Assembly: GCA_033085395.1 (NCBI GenBank)
Contig: JANQBS010000107.1
Span: 59,838 to 123,837 of the forward strand
DNA: 64,000 nucleotides
From: Xanthoparmelia taractica
Lineage: Eukaryota; Ascomycota; Lecanoromycetes; Lecanorales; Parmeliaceae
Reading direction: 5' to 3'
Below are positions 34,701 to 45,094 of the stretch, in pieces (position 1 is the stretch's first letter; each line of letters starts with the position of its first letter). The notes beneath the pieces were generated by a model. The model made no database searches and was not told where the DNA came from. It saw nothing but the letters and a program-made list of their open reading frames with translations. Position numbers and translations under genes: made by a program.

Positions 34701-36234
34701 CCTTGCAGACCAAAGCGACCCAGAGGAAAGTATCTTCTGCCTTTTTGTTGAGAGACTTTTGAACAAAGGCCTGCAGCTCACTATCGTATGACTTCAGATC
34801 GGCTAATCTTCTCACTTTGTAGTCTATAAAGCTGGTGACAGCAGAACCTACATGCAGTGAATTTAGCTCAAGACTGGTGTGCAGTTGACGATCGCGCCCA
34901 AGCTGCTCTGTGAAAGCAGGTTCATTGCGGCTTATCGTGAGCCATTTAATTTTAGGCAATATTCCGGGCTCCTCGTGAATGATCCAGTCCAAGAGCTCAT
35001 GTATCTTAGCATCGCATTCGTCAAGAGCATCTATCATGAAGAAGACATTTCCAAGGCTCTCGTCCTTCAATATATCTGACAGAATTCCCCGCAAAGCATA
35101 CGTTGCATTTGGACCTTCAAACAACTGTCTCCCCACGCCATCATAATGTCTCCGTATATGACGGACAAGCTTTTTCTCTTGATCGACAAGGAGATAGATC
35201 AATCCTCTAAGGACTGAAACCGTGGTGTTGAGATCATGACTGGTGTTCTGGCAAAAGAAATACGCCAGCACATTGGATTCAGGCCGATCATTCAGCATTT
35301 TTGACACCTCAGAGATGAGTGCTATCATCATCATGGTTTTTCCCTTTCCTGGATCACCATGTATCCAAAGCAACCGGGAGTTGTCACGAGTCCACCAATT
35401 TACAAAGGCTGGGTCTTCCAAGACCCAAGAACAGGAGCCATCCAGTAGACGGTCTTTGCTTGCTTCGATCCTCTCTTTGTCATGTCGAGGATCTGTCAGC
35501 CGTAAATCACGTAGGCACTGACTGTCCTTTTCATCAAACGCCACGTCAGCCATGATGCTTTGTATTGAACTCTGCAAGTCTGGCTTGATGACACTCTGTT
35601 GGGTGGAGAGCTTGGCGACGGGGAAAAATCGCTTCTCATACATCTGGAGAAATATCTCTCCTAGATTCGCAGCGCCTTTCAGCGATTCTAGACACAAACG
35701 CTGATCGTCGTCGGGCTCTCCGTGCAATTTCTTGTATTCGATATCATGTTGCAACGTCGAGAATGCCCACATGAAAGCGGACATGACTTGGATTTCAATG
35801 ACGGGGTTACAGGCTTTCTCATCTGTGGAGCCTTGCCGCATCACATAGAAATGGAGTCCATCATAACCGCGAAAACGTGCCTTGAAGTTGACTGCATTGT
35901 CTACTTGTTTTGGATGTTGGGTTTCACTTTTGTAGGTGAAGTTCCGCTTCACGATCTCCTCAACGCGTTGGAAATCGTGCCATCGTGCCAAGATGATCCT
36001 TCCAGCTACCAAATCCTTGACATCAGCGACGTTCTCGGATTCGTTCTTATAGTCCTTGACGCGACCCCTCAATTTTTTCTCCAGCGACTCGGCTGCCTTC
36101 ACTCGAGACTGCCATAGAAACTCTATGTCAGGTCGTAGTGCTTTGCTACAAAGTGCCTCGAGTTCTCTCTCTATTGCCCGATATTTTTCGTAGTCACGAG
36201 TGAAAGCCGCGAGAAAGTCAGAGATGGCTCCCAT
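31740..36234 (-). CDS. NLR-like receptor: RelA/SpoT synthetase domain, NACHT ATPase, WD40 repeats (two single-base frame breaks)
   Basis: Reading right to left. The first ATG is at 36234. Residues about 43-204 form a RelA/SpoT nucleotidyltransferase domain: RVKAAESLEKKL, DLVAGRI (D74, R79), GYDGLH (Y124, H128) and VIEIQV (E147) followed by HDIEYKK. These are the metal, nucleotide and base-contact residues of (p)ppGpp synthetases. No HD hydrolase domain is present. A linker (CLRDLRLTDPRHDKERIE) leads to a NACHT NTPase with P-loop GDPGKGKT (293-300) and Walker B FFMIDALDE. A helical region follows, then about 13 WD40 repeats (IRIWD, VRLWD, IKVWD). Intron 33938-33994 is 57 nt, in frame, with donor GTAAAC. 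The frame breaks at a TTTT run, 34366-34369, and an AAA run, 33505-33507. One base restored at each gives 1479 codons in one frame. Architecture and position suggest a regulated alarmone-type effector triggered by WD40 recognition. This is inference. Confidence 0.8.
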
Positions 36235-37045
36235 TGGGCTTATTGGCAGCGGCACTCCCGATGATACGAGAGAATCATCTATAGCAGCCCTGGCAGCGAC
36301 GAGTAAGCGTGAAGGCTGATGAATAGGAAATAGCTTGAAGATGGGTAAGGAGGGAGAAAGCGAAGCCAGCAAATTTCAAAAAGCCCTGAGATTAGCCTTG
36401 CCGGTCAAAATCTGCAAGATGACGCTTTAGCGCAAGAATGCATGAAGATGCATGAAGACCTGGCGTATCAGATGTTCTTCTATTGCAGGTCAGCAGGGCA
36501 GACGAAAGGCGGGGCAAAGTGGACGGTGTACTCTACGTACCGGTTTGCAACCCTCCTACACCACTAACAGTACTCCTCCCTCCTGAGCCCCAACTAGGAT
36601 TTGAGGGGCTGAAAATGTAGTTACGCTGAGCTTGAAACTTTGACTCCGAACGAACAATTTTTTAGTGGTCCAATGCGCACTTTTATACCTTTGGCCGAAG
36701 AGTTCTACAACGAGTCGAGTAGAGTGACTCAGTAACCAAGTGTTTCGTGATCAAGCCTTGCTTGGTCGAGAACGCGTCTGAGCAATGTCGCGAGCCTTCA
36801 GTGCGGTTTTTTTTCTGCCCTAGGAGTGGGCGTATGGTGATTGGTGAGTACTGCGCCTGCACAATTAGATGCTGGTACAGAAACGCTACGCAAAAATGGC
36901 GGTGGTGGCGGTGCAGTGAGGCTATTGACCGTGAGGCAGTATAGAAGTAGTAGATAAGTTCCTAATTAATCCTAGAGTATCTCACATAGTCTCGCACTTG
37001 AAACTCATTGAATCTTAGAGCACCTTCCCAGAAACCAGGAATACA
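36235..37045. other. shared upstream region of the NLR and CorA-like genes
   Basis: An 811-base divergent promoter region. Its NLR-proximal 630 bases are the parent or sister of the duplicated block at 27853-29095. An 8-base T run lies near 36807. The leader from 36372 to 36235 is open in frame with the NLR but lacks an ATG, and the duplicate shows frame-changing indels there, so I treat it as 5' UTR. Confidence 0.6.
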
Positions 37046-38626
37046 ATGGTTGCATCGTCCCCCTCGACTCTTGGTATGAATCAAACCCGCAACGATGACC
37101 AAAATCCGTCATACAAGTCATATGTCCAAGCACGAACCCAATGGAATCCATGTCTAAAAAATCTGTCCAAGTTCCTTCACGATGACACCGCCAGCCAGCA
37201 TCCTTGTCACATTACCTCTCTAGAATTCTCATCAGCTTCCCGTGCGCCAAGTCGTCGAAACCTTGACCTTGACAGCCTTGTAGCATTATTACGTCGCACC
37301 GCCAAAGAAAACGACGATATCTGTGGCCGAATTCTGATCGTCGAGGATTCGTCCAGTCACGTCCTCGAGACTCTCGGCGCATTATTGAACATCGACCCCT
37401 TATTCTTCGCGTCCCATATTGATACCTTTCAAATCGACATAGCAACGACAAGACCCTCGACCGTCGCCTTACCATCGACAACGAGATCTCAAAACTTTCT
37501 GAATCTTCACTATCACCGTGTGGTTGAATTCGAGGAGCTCGAGTCTAGTCAAGTATTGCATCGGGATATGAACGTGCCACGAAAAGTGAAGATACTACCA
37601 CGGCTCAAAGGAACAAATATCGGACTCGTACGACATTGCTGTTCCATCTCGAAAACCCAGGGGAGAGATGGGCTTTGGCTAGGTATAAGACTTCATATGG
37701 AAAATAGAGATTCTATAAACATAGAAACTTATAGATGCATAGGACTGATCCTTGTCGACCCTCCCATAAGCAATTCGTACGTGTTGAAAGGTTCGGAAAA
37801 TCAGAGTCCAAGGACCCTGACACTTCAAACGCGGCTCTTTCAAGGCGGATTCGAGGATTTTCTTTGCGGTTCCTCATTGTCCGACAACCTCGATCCTGAC
37901 ACTAGCCCACCACGCTCGTCCCCATTAGAATCCTTCATCTTTTACTGGGGTATCAAACAGCCCGAGAGATTCGACGTGACCTGTCCATCCTTGCTCTCCT
38001 TATCATACTACCCGTTAAAGATGATCGCTGCGGAGTGGATGACATATCTGGAGTTGATGTTTCACAGCATCAAGCAATATGAGTATTCCCCCGGTAACGC
38101 TCAACCTGCAATGGGACAGATCACATTACTCAATGCCGACATATATGCTCTTCAACAATGGACCCGTCGCTGCATGGCTACAGCCCACAAGATCCGATAC
38201 GTCATCGACTTTCTCAGACATCGCGTGACAAATGAGGAAGACAAGGAATGCAGCGCCCTGCTAACGGAAGACTACAAGTACATTGGTTCCAGCATTGACG
38301 CATACAGTAATCGTTTGGGGAGTCTGATCTCCATTGCTACCTCACTAATTCAGGCCATCGATTCCAGACGCTCGCTCACGGAGACTATTAACATTTCACG
38401 CTTAAGCTACCTGGCTCTGAGTTTTATACCCTTGACCTTTGTATCGGGTCTTTTCAGTATGAACGATAACATCGCTCCGGGAGGGAAACTTTTTGGGCTT
38501 TACTTTGCAGTGTCCATTCCTCTATGTATAATGACCTTTCTGATTGTTCATCCACCTACTACCACTCTTGCTGATATCGCCGCACGGATTTGGGGATCAA
38601 AGACGATACCGAATTTTGCAGTCTGA
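37046..38626 (+). CDS. CorA-like membrane protein
   Basis: A single-exon protein of 526 residues. The long N-terminal part is soluble and divergent. Helical segments (about 330-445) precede two C-terminal membrane helices (about 454-472 and 482-501) in the CorA magnesium-transporter arrangement. The signature between them reads FSMN (residues 470-473) in place of the canonical GMN, a change found in many fungal CorA-like proteins and of doubtful transport competence. It is divergent from the RelA/SpoT NLR, with 811 bases between start codons. It may be an ordinary ion-channel relative or a membrane partner of the NLR. There is no direct evidence for either. Confidence 0.75.
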   Translation: MVASSPSTLGMNQTRNDDQNPSYKSYVQARTQWNPCLKNLSKFLHDDTASQHPCHITSLEFSSASRAPSRRNLDLDSLVALLRRTAKENDDICGRILIVEDSSSHVLETLGALLNIDPLFFASHIDTFQIDIATTRPSTVALPSTTRSQNFLNLHYHRVVEFEELESSQVLHRDMNVPRKVKILPRLKGTNIGLVRHCCSISKTQGRDGLWLGIRLHMENRDSINIETYRCIGLILVDPPISNSYVLKGSENQSPRTLTLQTRLFQGGFEDFLCGSSLSDNLDPDTSPPRSSPLESFIFYWGIKQPERFDVTCPSLLSLSYYPLKMIAAEWMTYLELMFHSIKQYEYSPGNAQPAMGQITLLNADIYALQQWTRRCMATAHKIRYVIDFLRHRVTNEEDKECSALLTEDYKYIGSSIDAYSNRLGSLISIATSLIQAIDSRRSLTETINISRLSYLALSFIPLTFVSGLFSMNDNIAPGGKLFGLYFAVSIPLCIMTFLIVHPPTTTLADIAARIWGSKTIPNFAV

Positions 38627-39682
38627 ACAGTTTTGGGGAGGGGGGTGGGGAAGTTTATGAGCAGGCATGTAAGCTCGAGCGACTGCAACCCGAGTTGAGA
38701 TACTGTTTCAATTGCTCTAGCTGGTTTGTCCAAGAAGACTGGGATAAGTGCAGTCAAACATATCTCAAGTTGAATACCTCTAACTCTAAGTGTTACGTCT
38801 ACCACCATACACTTATCCATTCTCATTCCCACTCTTCTTTCCAGCTACTAAACCCAGAACAAGTACCTAAATTCTCTACACCCCCTCCCAAACACCTACC
38901 CTACCCCTCCGCATCTACCCCCCCAACCCCATCCGCACAATCCCCCTTACCCAGCAAACCCTGTCCTCTTCCATCCCATCCGAAAGCCACGACACAGAGC
39001 ATGAAACTTCCTGTGCTGCGTACGAGTACGAGTACACCATCTCACACTTTTTCCTTCCCCAAACATACCCCTAAACCGGGACGTTTTTCCACCACGCCCC
39101 CGCCCCGCCCGGCCTACAATGGAATACTCGAGGTAATTAAACCCCCCTCCTCCCCCCGTGAAAGCCAGCTAATACAACCAATCCATCGGGTCTAAACATG
39201 CTGGCGGCGACGATGACGACTACGAATCCGACGCTCGCTACCCGGGCTGCCTTCTTCGGCGTTCACCACTTCCATCCCCACCCCACCTAGGGGTACCATT
39301 ATCTGACGTATGGCATCGTGATGAATGTGCTGTGGGGTCTGTGGTTGTATTTGTATGGGAGGGCAGGTTTTTGCTGAGGGATGATCAGCTTGGGAGCGTG
39401 GGGATTGGGATGGTCACACTCGAGAGACCGGGCGGAGTAGGTAGATGAATGGGGCAGTGGTGTGAAAGTTGGGGTAAACTTGATAGGTGCTGCAGTGGAT
39501 TTTTATTTTCTTTGCTAGCTACCAGCTTTTGCTGTAAAAGTCTGCTTTGTGGTGTATTCTTCCTGGGAACACTTTCGAAAAGTGTCATGCTCGCTTGCTA
39601 TGCAGGGGTATTTTTTAAACGCCTAGCAATGTCTCGGAACGTCATACTCATCATGCCCAACCCTTCCAAACGACCGCCTCCA
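38627..39682. other. intergenic region, C-rich low complexity
   Basis: No gene is supported. C-rich stretches (about 38870-38950 and 39060-39170) give Pro/Ser-rich spurious frames. Confidence 0.55.
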
Positions 39683-42669
39683 CTACCTCTTTCTCTTCCC
39701 CTCCTTCACGATCCGAGGATGCTTGTATACGAAGAAGTCCTCCCTCATCTCAAATAGACTTCCTAGATCTTGATTGTTGCGGATGCCACGGAAGTTTTTC
39801 CAGGTGTTTTGAATCCCTATGTCCTTTGAGTTAAAACGGCCGTCGATGTCGACAATCTTGTGCTCGAGCTGCGAGAGATTTGAGATGCTGTGAAGGATGT
39901 CATCTTCTTGGAGGGGAAGGGTCAAGCATTGACCGCCGTTGATTTGGACCAACGCCCCGTTTGGCTTTTTCTCGTCTAATGCCAACGGTTCCCGAGTTTC
40001 ATTATCTGGCGGCTTCCTGTTTGCTTCCATTTCCGTGCTTTCCGTGTTCATAGCTTCCGCAGGATTGACCTCGTCTATCTGATTATCTAGTCTGAGATTG
40101 GATTCTTGAGCCTTACCGCTGCTCAGGAGGTTGCCATTTTCAGGTGCCTCCTCAACTGTCAAGGCTCCGTCGCGATTTCCGTCTGCTTCTGATGCTTGCA
40201 CGCCATTGGCCTCGGTGCCGGCTATAAACTGAGCAGTATCTGGCTCGCCATCCAAATTCGTTAGTGGCTCTTCCTCGCCACCTGCCGTTGCTGCTTTAGC
40301 TTCGGCCTTTGTGTTTCTTGAAGTTACTGATTCAAACATATGATGAGAATACTTCCGTTGCCCAGGAGGGATGGCAACTGTTAGTGCATTATCGTCAAGT
40401 CTGACAATCTTCAGAATGTTAGCGAAGATACTAGACACAAACCAAGGACCTGGCTCACCTTGCACTCCTTCTCTATGAGCACCCCGCTCTTCCCACGACC
40501 AACTACCCTCGAATAACTAAAGTAATCTCCGACCTTGAAGAGTCCGTTTTGTATTAACAAGTCTAATTTGATCTTCGTGCTTTCCCCAGCAAGAGCATCA
40601 TGGTTCAGCTTCTGCTTCTGCCCCCAGAACGCCTCAAACTGCTCTTCTTTGTACGCGTCAAAATCCCCCCGAGCCCTCGCCTCCATCGCCTGAGCCGCAT
40701 CGGCTTGCCATTTGGGATCCAAACGCCCGGATCCGAGGTCCTCCTGGAATTCACGAATCCCGCGTCGAAAGTCAGGGTCGTATTTGAAAAACTCCATGGG
40801 GATGGAATAGCCGTCAGGATTGACGGGGACATTGGAAGGAAGTGTTTCGCGGAGGTCCTCCCAGTCTGACTCGGTGAAGTTCTCGTATGTCTTAGGGTTA
40901 GAGAACTCTGCGTGCAGGTCTTGTTGGGCAAGCGGCGACTTCTCGTTGGTCACTAGCCATTCTGGATCGCTTCTATCTACTTTCGCAGCACGACCAGCTC
41001 TGCGTCTGGTGGGAGTGGGAGCGGTGGCAGTAGGCTCGGTAGGTGCAGCATAAAGCTCGTCCTCATCCGTCGTTGAATCTGTGTACTTGACTGAACTCTT
41101 ACGCTTTCCACGATCTATATTGCGTTTGATAGGAGTCTCAGCAACACCTGGAGTTTCAATCTTCGTCCTGCTGCGTTTTGTAGACCGCTCATATGAGCCT
41201 TGCTCCGGAGAGGCGGCTTTCCCCTTCCGTTTGCTCGAGGTCGAGGTTATAGAGAGTAGCTTTGAAGCAGTACCATTTTTGATGCTAGCGTAACGTTTTC
41301 GTAATGTTTCTGGAGCGTGCGTCAGGCCTGTTCGCTCTGTCCATGCTTTGCTGATGTCGACCCAGTTGTATCCGCTCTCTCTCATCTCTACTAACATCTC
41401 ATCAGCAGTCTCCGCTGTACTCTGAGCTCCTGAAGCTGCGGCAGCGGGAGGCCTTCTACGTGGTCTTTTCGTAGACTTGGCCACCGCTAACGAGGGTTTA
41501 GAGATCTCATCTGACTCAAGTGAAGATCTAGCCTCCACTCTTTCATCGCTGGGTTCTGCAGCTGCAAGTCTCGTAGGTTTCGCAATAGGTCCATCTGACA
41601 GTGTATCAGGAGCACTAGCTCTTGTCTGCTCTTCCACTGCACCACGAGTTTTTCGACGTGCCATATCTATGGATCGCTTGGAAACTTCACGAGAAGATTC
41701 ATCTGAGGCTTCATTTGAAAATTCATCTGAGGGTTTGGTTGTTGCCTCCTGCTTCCTTGGTGAATTGAGAATAGTTTCCGCGCGCCGAGAGATAGCTTGA
41801 TCAGAGGCTCCGCCAGAAGTACTGACTTCGACTGGGTCTGCGTGCGTGTTGACGCCGTCGGTCTTTGGGGGAATGACGAGATCCTTGATACGTCTATATC
41901 GGTCTCGCAGTAAACCTTCCGCAGGTTTTTCGCCCGTCAACTGTTGCCATTCTTCCTCGATCCTGATCCAAGCCTTTCTACTTGTTTTCATCCTCACGAT
42001 CAGCTGGTCTCCAGCATTTGCTTGTTCCCATGACTGCGGAAGGTCTTGTTCGGGGGTAACCTCACGGACAGGAGCTGATTTTGCGTATTCGGAAGGCTTC
42101 GTCACGGTAGATCGTGACGACTCGTCTGAAGGTCCGTCGACTACAGGGCTTGGAGATCCGACATTAGTTGGAGGCGTGGAATTCTTCTGTGAAGTCTCAA
42201 AGGGTTCCTCGACAGATTTGACTTCCTCCTTCTCTTCAGGTACGCCATTTGATTCTGCCATGATGTCCTTCAGGTGTCTGTATCGATCCCGCAACATGCC
42301 ATTCGCAGGCTTTTCACCCGTCGACCTTTCCCAGCATCGCTCAATCCTAGTCCACGAGATCTTTGGGGTATCCTTCATATCTACTAACATCTTATCCGCA
42401 GCACTTGCTTGATCCCATGTCATGGGTAGATCAGGTGGAGGCGCAGCCTGGTTTTCTTTACCACTTGCTGGCCGTGGTTGACTCCAGGGTTTGGCAATGG
42501 GCGTTGAATGCTCAGTACGGCTATCTGGAGCGTCATTGGAGGAATGAGGAATCTCATTCTGCATGTTTACTATGTCAGCGATACTCTCAGATCTTGCCCG
42601 CTTGTGAGGTGATTCATCTGAGGGCTCTGCTGGCATTGCAGCGTCCGCCTTGCGTTTCCGAGGAGCCAT
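39683..42669 (-). CDS. Myb/SANT-like repeat protein with Asx homology (ASXH/DEUBAD) domain
   Basis: Two exons, 40459-42669 and 39683-40408 (50-nt phase-0 intron, donor GTGAGC), giving 978 residues. The N-terminus is basic (MAPRKRK). Three Myb/SANT-like modules recur: TWDQASAADKMLVDMKD...RDRYRHLKD, SWEQANAGDQLIVRMK...RDRYRRIKD, and ETADEMLVEMRESGYNW...RKRYASIK. They are separated by Ser/Glu-rich disordered linkers. Toward the end of exon 1 is an ASX-homology segment (SDWEDLRETLP, FFKYDPDFRRGIREFQEDL, GRLDPKWQADAAQAMEARARGDFD), a fold that in ASXL proteins activates the BAP1-type histone H2A deubiquitinase. It is probably a nuclear chromatin factor. Which deubiquitinase it would serve cannot be told from this window. 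Confidence 0.75.
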
Positions 42670-43045
42670 CCTGACGATGACGGAGGGAACTAAACACCAG
42701 AGAAAGGTAATGGCTTCGAGAGCGCTTAAGCACGACGTGTCACATCTTGGGCACAAGTCTTGGATGTGTTAAAAGTAAATGAGGCTTGTCAGGCTGATTG
42801 CTGTTCCTATCGCGGCTAATCTTCAAGCGCCGGGCAGCCAGCAGCCGCAGAAGCTCCCCCGGAATCCAGCTGGCAGCACTGAGCAATCCCAAGAGTCACC
42901 GCATGCAGCGATTGCTAAATTGACACTGGCGACAGCTGTTCTTGTCCAATTTCATTGAAGTAGTGCAGGGCTCAGTGCCTCTCAAGGGCAATCATCTCTT
43001 CCCGCAAATGTTCGAAGGAGCTCGCGACTCTCGCAACAAAGCAGA
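42670..43045. promoter_or_regulatory. divergent promoter region (Myb/ASXH gene and SEC22)
   Basis: 376 bases between two start codons in opposite directions. No specific element was identified. The short spacing implies shared or bidirectional control. Confidence 0.5.
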
Positions 43046-43763
43046 ATGGTCAAATCAACACAGATAGCCAGGATCGATGGCCTCCTACTCGCAGCTACCG
43101 TCGATGACGAGCAAGCGGAAGCAGAGCTCGCGGATCCCAAGGCCAACGCCAAAATGATCATACGGCGGCTTAACCGTAACTCTGAACCTCAGGCTAGCAT
43201 AGAAGCTGGCAAATACACTCTTCAGTATGTCTGGCTGCACCCTTTGCTTCCCTGTTGGGCAGAGTCAGTTACTGATCTCTTGGGGATCCTTCAGTTACAT
43301 GATACAAGACCAACTCTGCTTCCTAACCATCTGCGACCATTCTTACCCCCGCAAGCTCGCCTTCACCTACCTCTCAGACCTAGCCACCGAGTTCACAACC
43401 ACCTACTCCTCCTCCCAATATCTCTCCCCTACCTGCCGCCCCTACGCTTTTGTCGAATTCGACACCTTCATGCAGCGCACAAAGAAGACCTACCAAGATA
43501 GTCGAGCGAGTCAGAATTTGGATAAGCTGAACGATGAGCTGAGGGATGTGACGAAGGTCATGACGAAGAACATTGAGGATCTGCTATATAGAGGGGATAG
43601 CCTGGAGAAGATGGGAGAGATGTCAGGAAGGCTAAGGGAAGACAGTAGGAAGTATAAGAGGGCGGCGGTCAGAATTAATTGGGAGTTGCTGCTCAAACAG
43701 TATGGACCATTTGTGGGTGTGGGGGTGCTGATGATTGTACTTATATGGTGGAGGTTCTTTTGA
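43046..43763 (+). CDS. SEC22: SEC22 v-SNARE (ER-Golgi)
   Basis: Two exons, 43046-43224 and 43295-43763 (70-nt intron, donor GTATGT, phase 2), giving 215 residues, close to the 214 of yeast Sec22. An N-terminal longin domain (MVKSTQIARIDG, RRLNRNSEPQASIE, LCFLTICDHSYPRKLAF) is followed by the R-SNARE coil (LDKLNDELRDVTKVMTKNI, with R as the zero-layer residue in LLYRGDSLEKM) and a C-terminal anchor ending IWWRFF. It drives fusion of COPII and COPI vesicles between ER and Golgi. Confidence 0.95.
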
Positions 43764-44332
43764 TTGGTTTGTGGCACGCCGAATACCCATTGCATTGTTC
43801 GCTTTCATGGCTGTTCGCCTACATCCTGATGGCTTTGATAGGCTCGATGCCTGCGCTTCTCTGCATCGTTCATTGTCACATTGCACCCTCGTTCTTGCCT
43901 GTGGGCCCGAAGGGTTGGTGCTTGGTCTCTGGTTCGTCTTGAACATGCAATTGTACTTTTGGAATGTCGGTAGGCTTGATGCCCATGCTCCCAAGTATGC
44001 TGATCATTATAGGCTCGTCTGTTCTCTGTTTCAGGCCATAAATCTGCGCTATGAACAATGTGGGTAGAGCATTTGCCTGTCACTACCCCTATTGTAACCC
44101 TTCATGTTCACTCAAGTGGGCTAGTATGATCGACTTGTTTCCTGGCTTCTAGTCATCGTTATTGTATCTACCCATCACTGCTAACAAGAGCGATAGGCCT
44201 ATTGCCCGTATTCCTCTCTTCCACAACCACGCATATCCATCGCGTTGCAAACCACGAACAGTCTGCTGCCCTTGCCCCTGCAACTTTCCCAAGCATATTC
44301 AACCCTTCAAACCCGAGCGTCAGCCCCAATCC
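43764..44332. other. intergenic region between convergent genes
   Basis: Nothing recognised. It should hold the 3' ends of SEC22 and the coiled-coil gene. Confidence 0.55.
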
Positions 44333-45094
44333 TCAACTCCCCATCCTCAACTCCCCATCCTCAAGGATCTCATCCATCCTCTGCTTCCCCTGAGCCGCTT
44401 TCCCCATCCCATCTCTAACCTTCCCGCCTCCTCCTCCTCCTCCCTTCAATACCTTCTCCGCCGCCACCCTCTTAGCCTCTCGCTCCCCATTCCTCATACA
44501 GGAAATACATCTCTCATCCGCCGCCCCACATCCAGACTTCCCACCTATCTTCTTCTCCGCCTCCAGCACCTTTGCATGCAGCCGGTCCAACTCCCGACAG
44601 TCTTTATCGACCACTTTGAACAGCTCCCGGCATCTCGCATAGAATTCCTGATCGAGCGTGAAATCTCTTTCTTTCGCATCGTCCAGACGCTTGTTTTGAA
44701 TAATCATGTTGATGAACGTGTAAGACGCGAGTCGGAGTTCGTTGAGCAGCGTCGCCTGCGTTAGTGCTTGTACATCACTAAAGGGTTTGGGCGCGGAGCT
44801 CAGTGCCGTGTTTGAAGCCAGCAGCGCCCTTGAAAGCGAGACTACGTGTTGCTTGTGGCGCTGGTATGCCGTGAGATGCGATCTTATTTCGGCCGTGAGT
44901 CTGTCGAATCGTGCTTGGATTTGTTTGTGTTGCTGGAAGAGCGCGTCGTATTGTTTTCGGGTTGGGCCCATGGAAGTGAGTTGGTGTTTGTGGGCGGCGA
45001 CGGCGGCTTCGTATTCTGCTTTGAGCGATCTGGGAACGTTGGGGGCTGCGGTTGGGGAGTCTGCTGGGGGATTGGGAGCTGGGGCGGTAGCCAT
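44333..45094 (-). CDS. unrecognised coiled-coil protein
   Basis: A single-exon protein of 253 residues (ATG at 45094). A Pro/Ala-rich start is followed by long helical, coiled-coil-prone segments (residues about 25-190, with LTAEIRSHLTAYQRH and ERDFTLDQEFYARCRELF), a Cys cluster (CGAADERCISC) and a poly-Gly tract of seven. I do not recognise a family. The last codons lie in a 14-bp tandem duplication (GAGGATGGGGAGTT on the coding strand, around 44333-44360) that supplies the stop, so the C-terminus may vary between strains. Confidence 0.6.
   Translation of the reverse strand: MATAPAPNPPADSPTAAPNVPRSLKAEYEAAVAAHKHQLTSMGPTRKQYDALFQQHKQIQARFDRLTAEIRSHLTAYQRHKQHVVSLSRALLASNTALSSAPKPFSDVQALTQATLLNELRLASYTFINMIIQNKRLDDAKERDFTLDQEFYARCRELFKVVDKDCRELDRLHAKVLEAEKKIGGKSGCGAADERCISCMRNGEREAKRVAAEKVLKGGGGGGGKVRDGMGKAAQGKQRMDEILEDGELRMGS

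Noticed and set aside
36235..36372. N-terminal extension of the NLR from 36372
   Set aside because: The open frame starts at TTG, not ATG, and the duplicated copy of this leader has frame-changing indels, so it is better read as 5' UTR.
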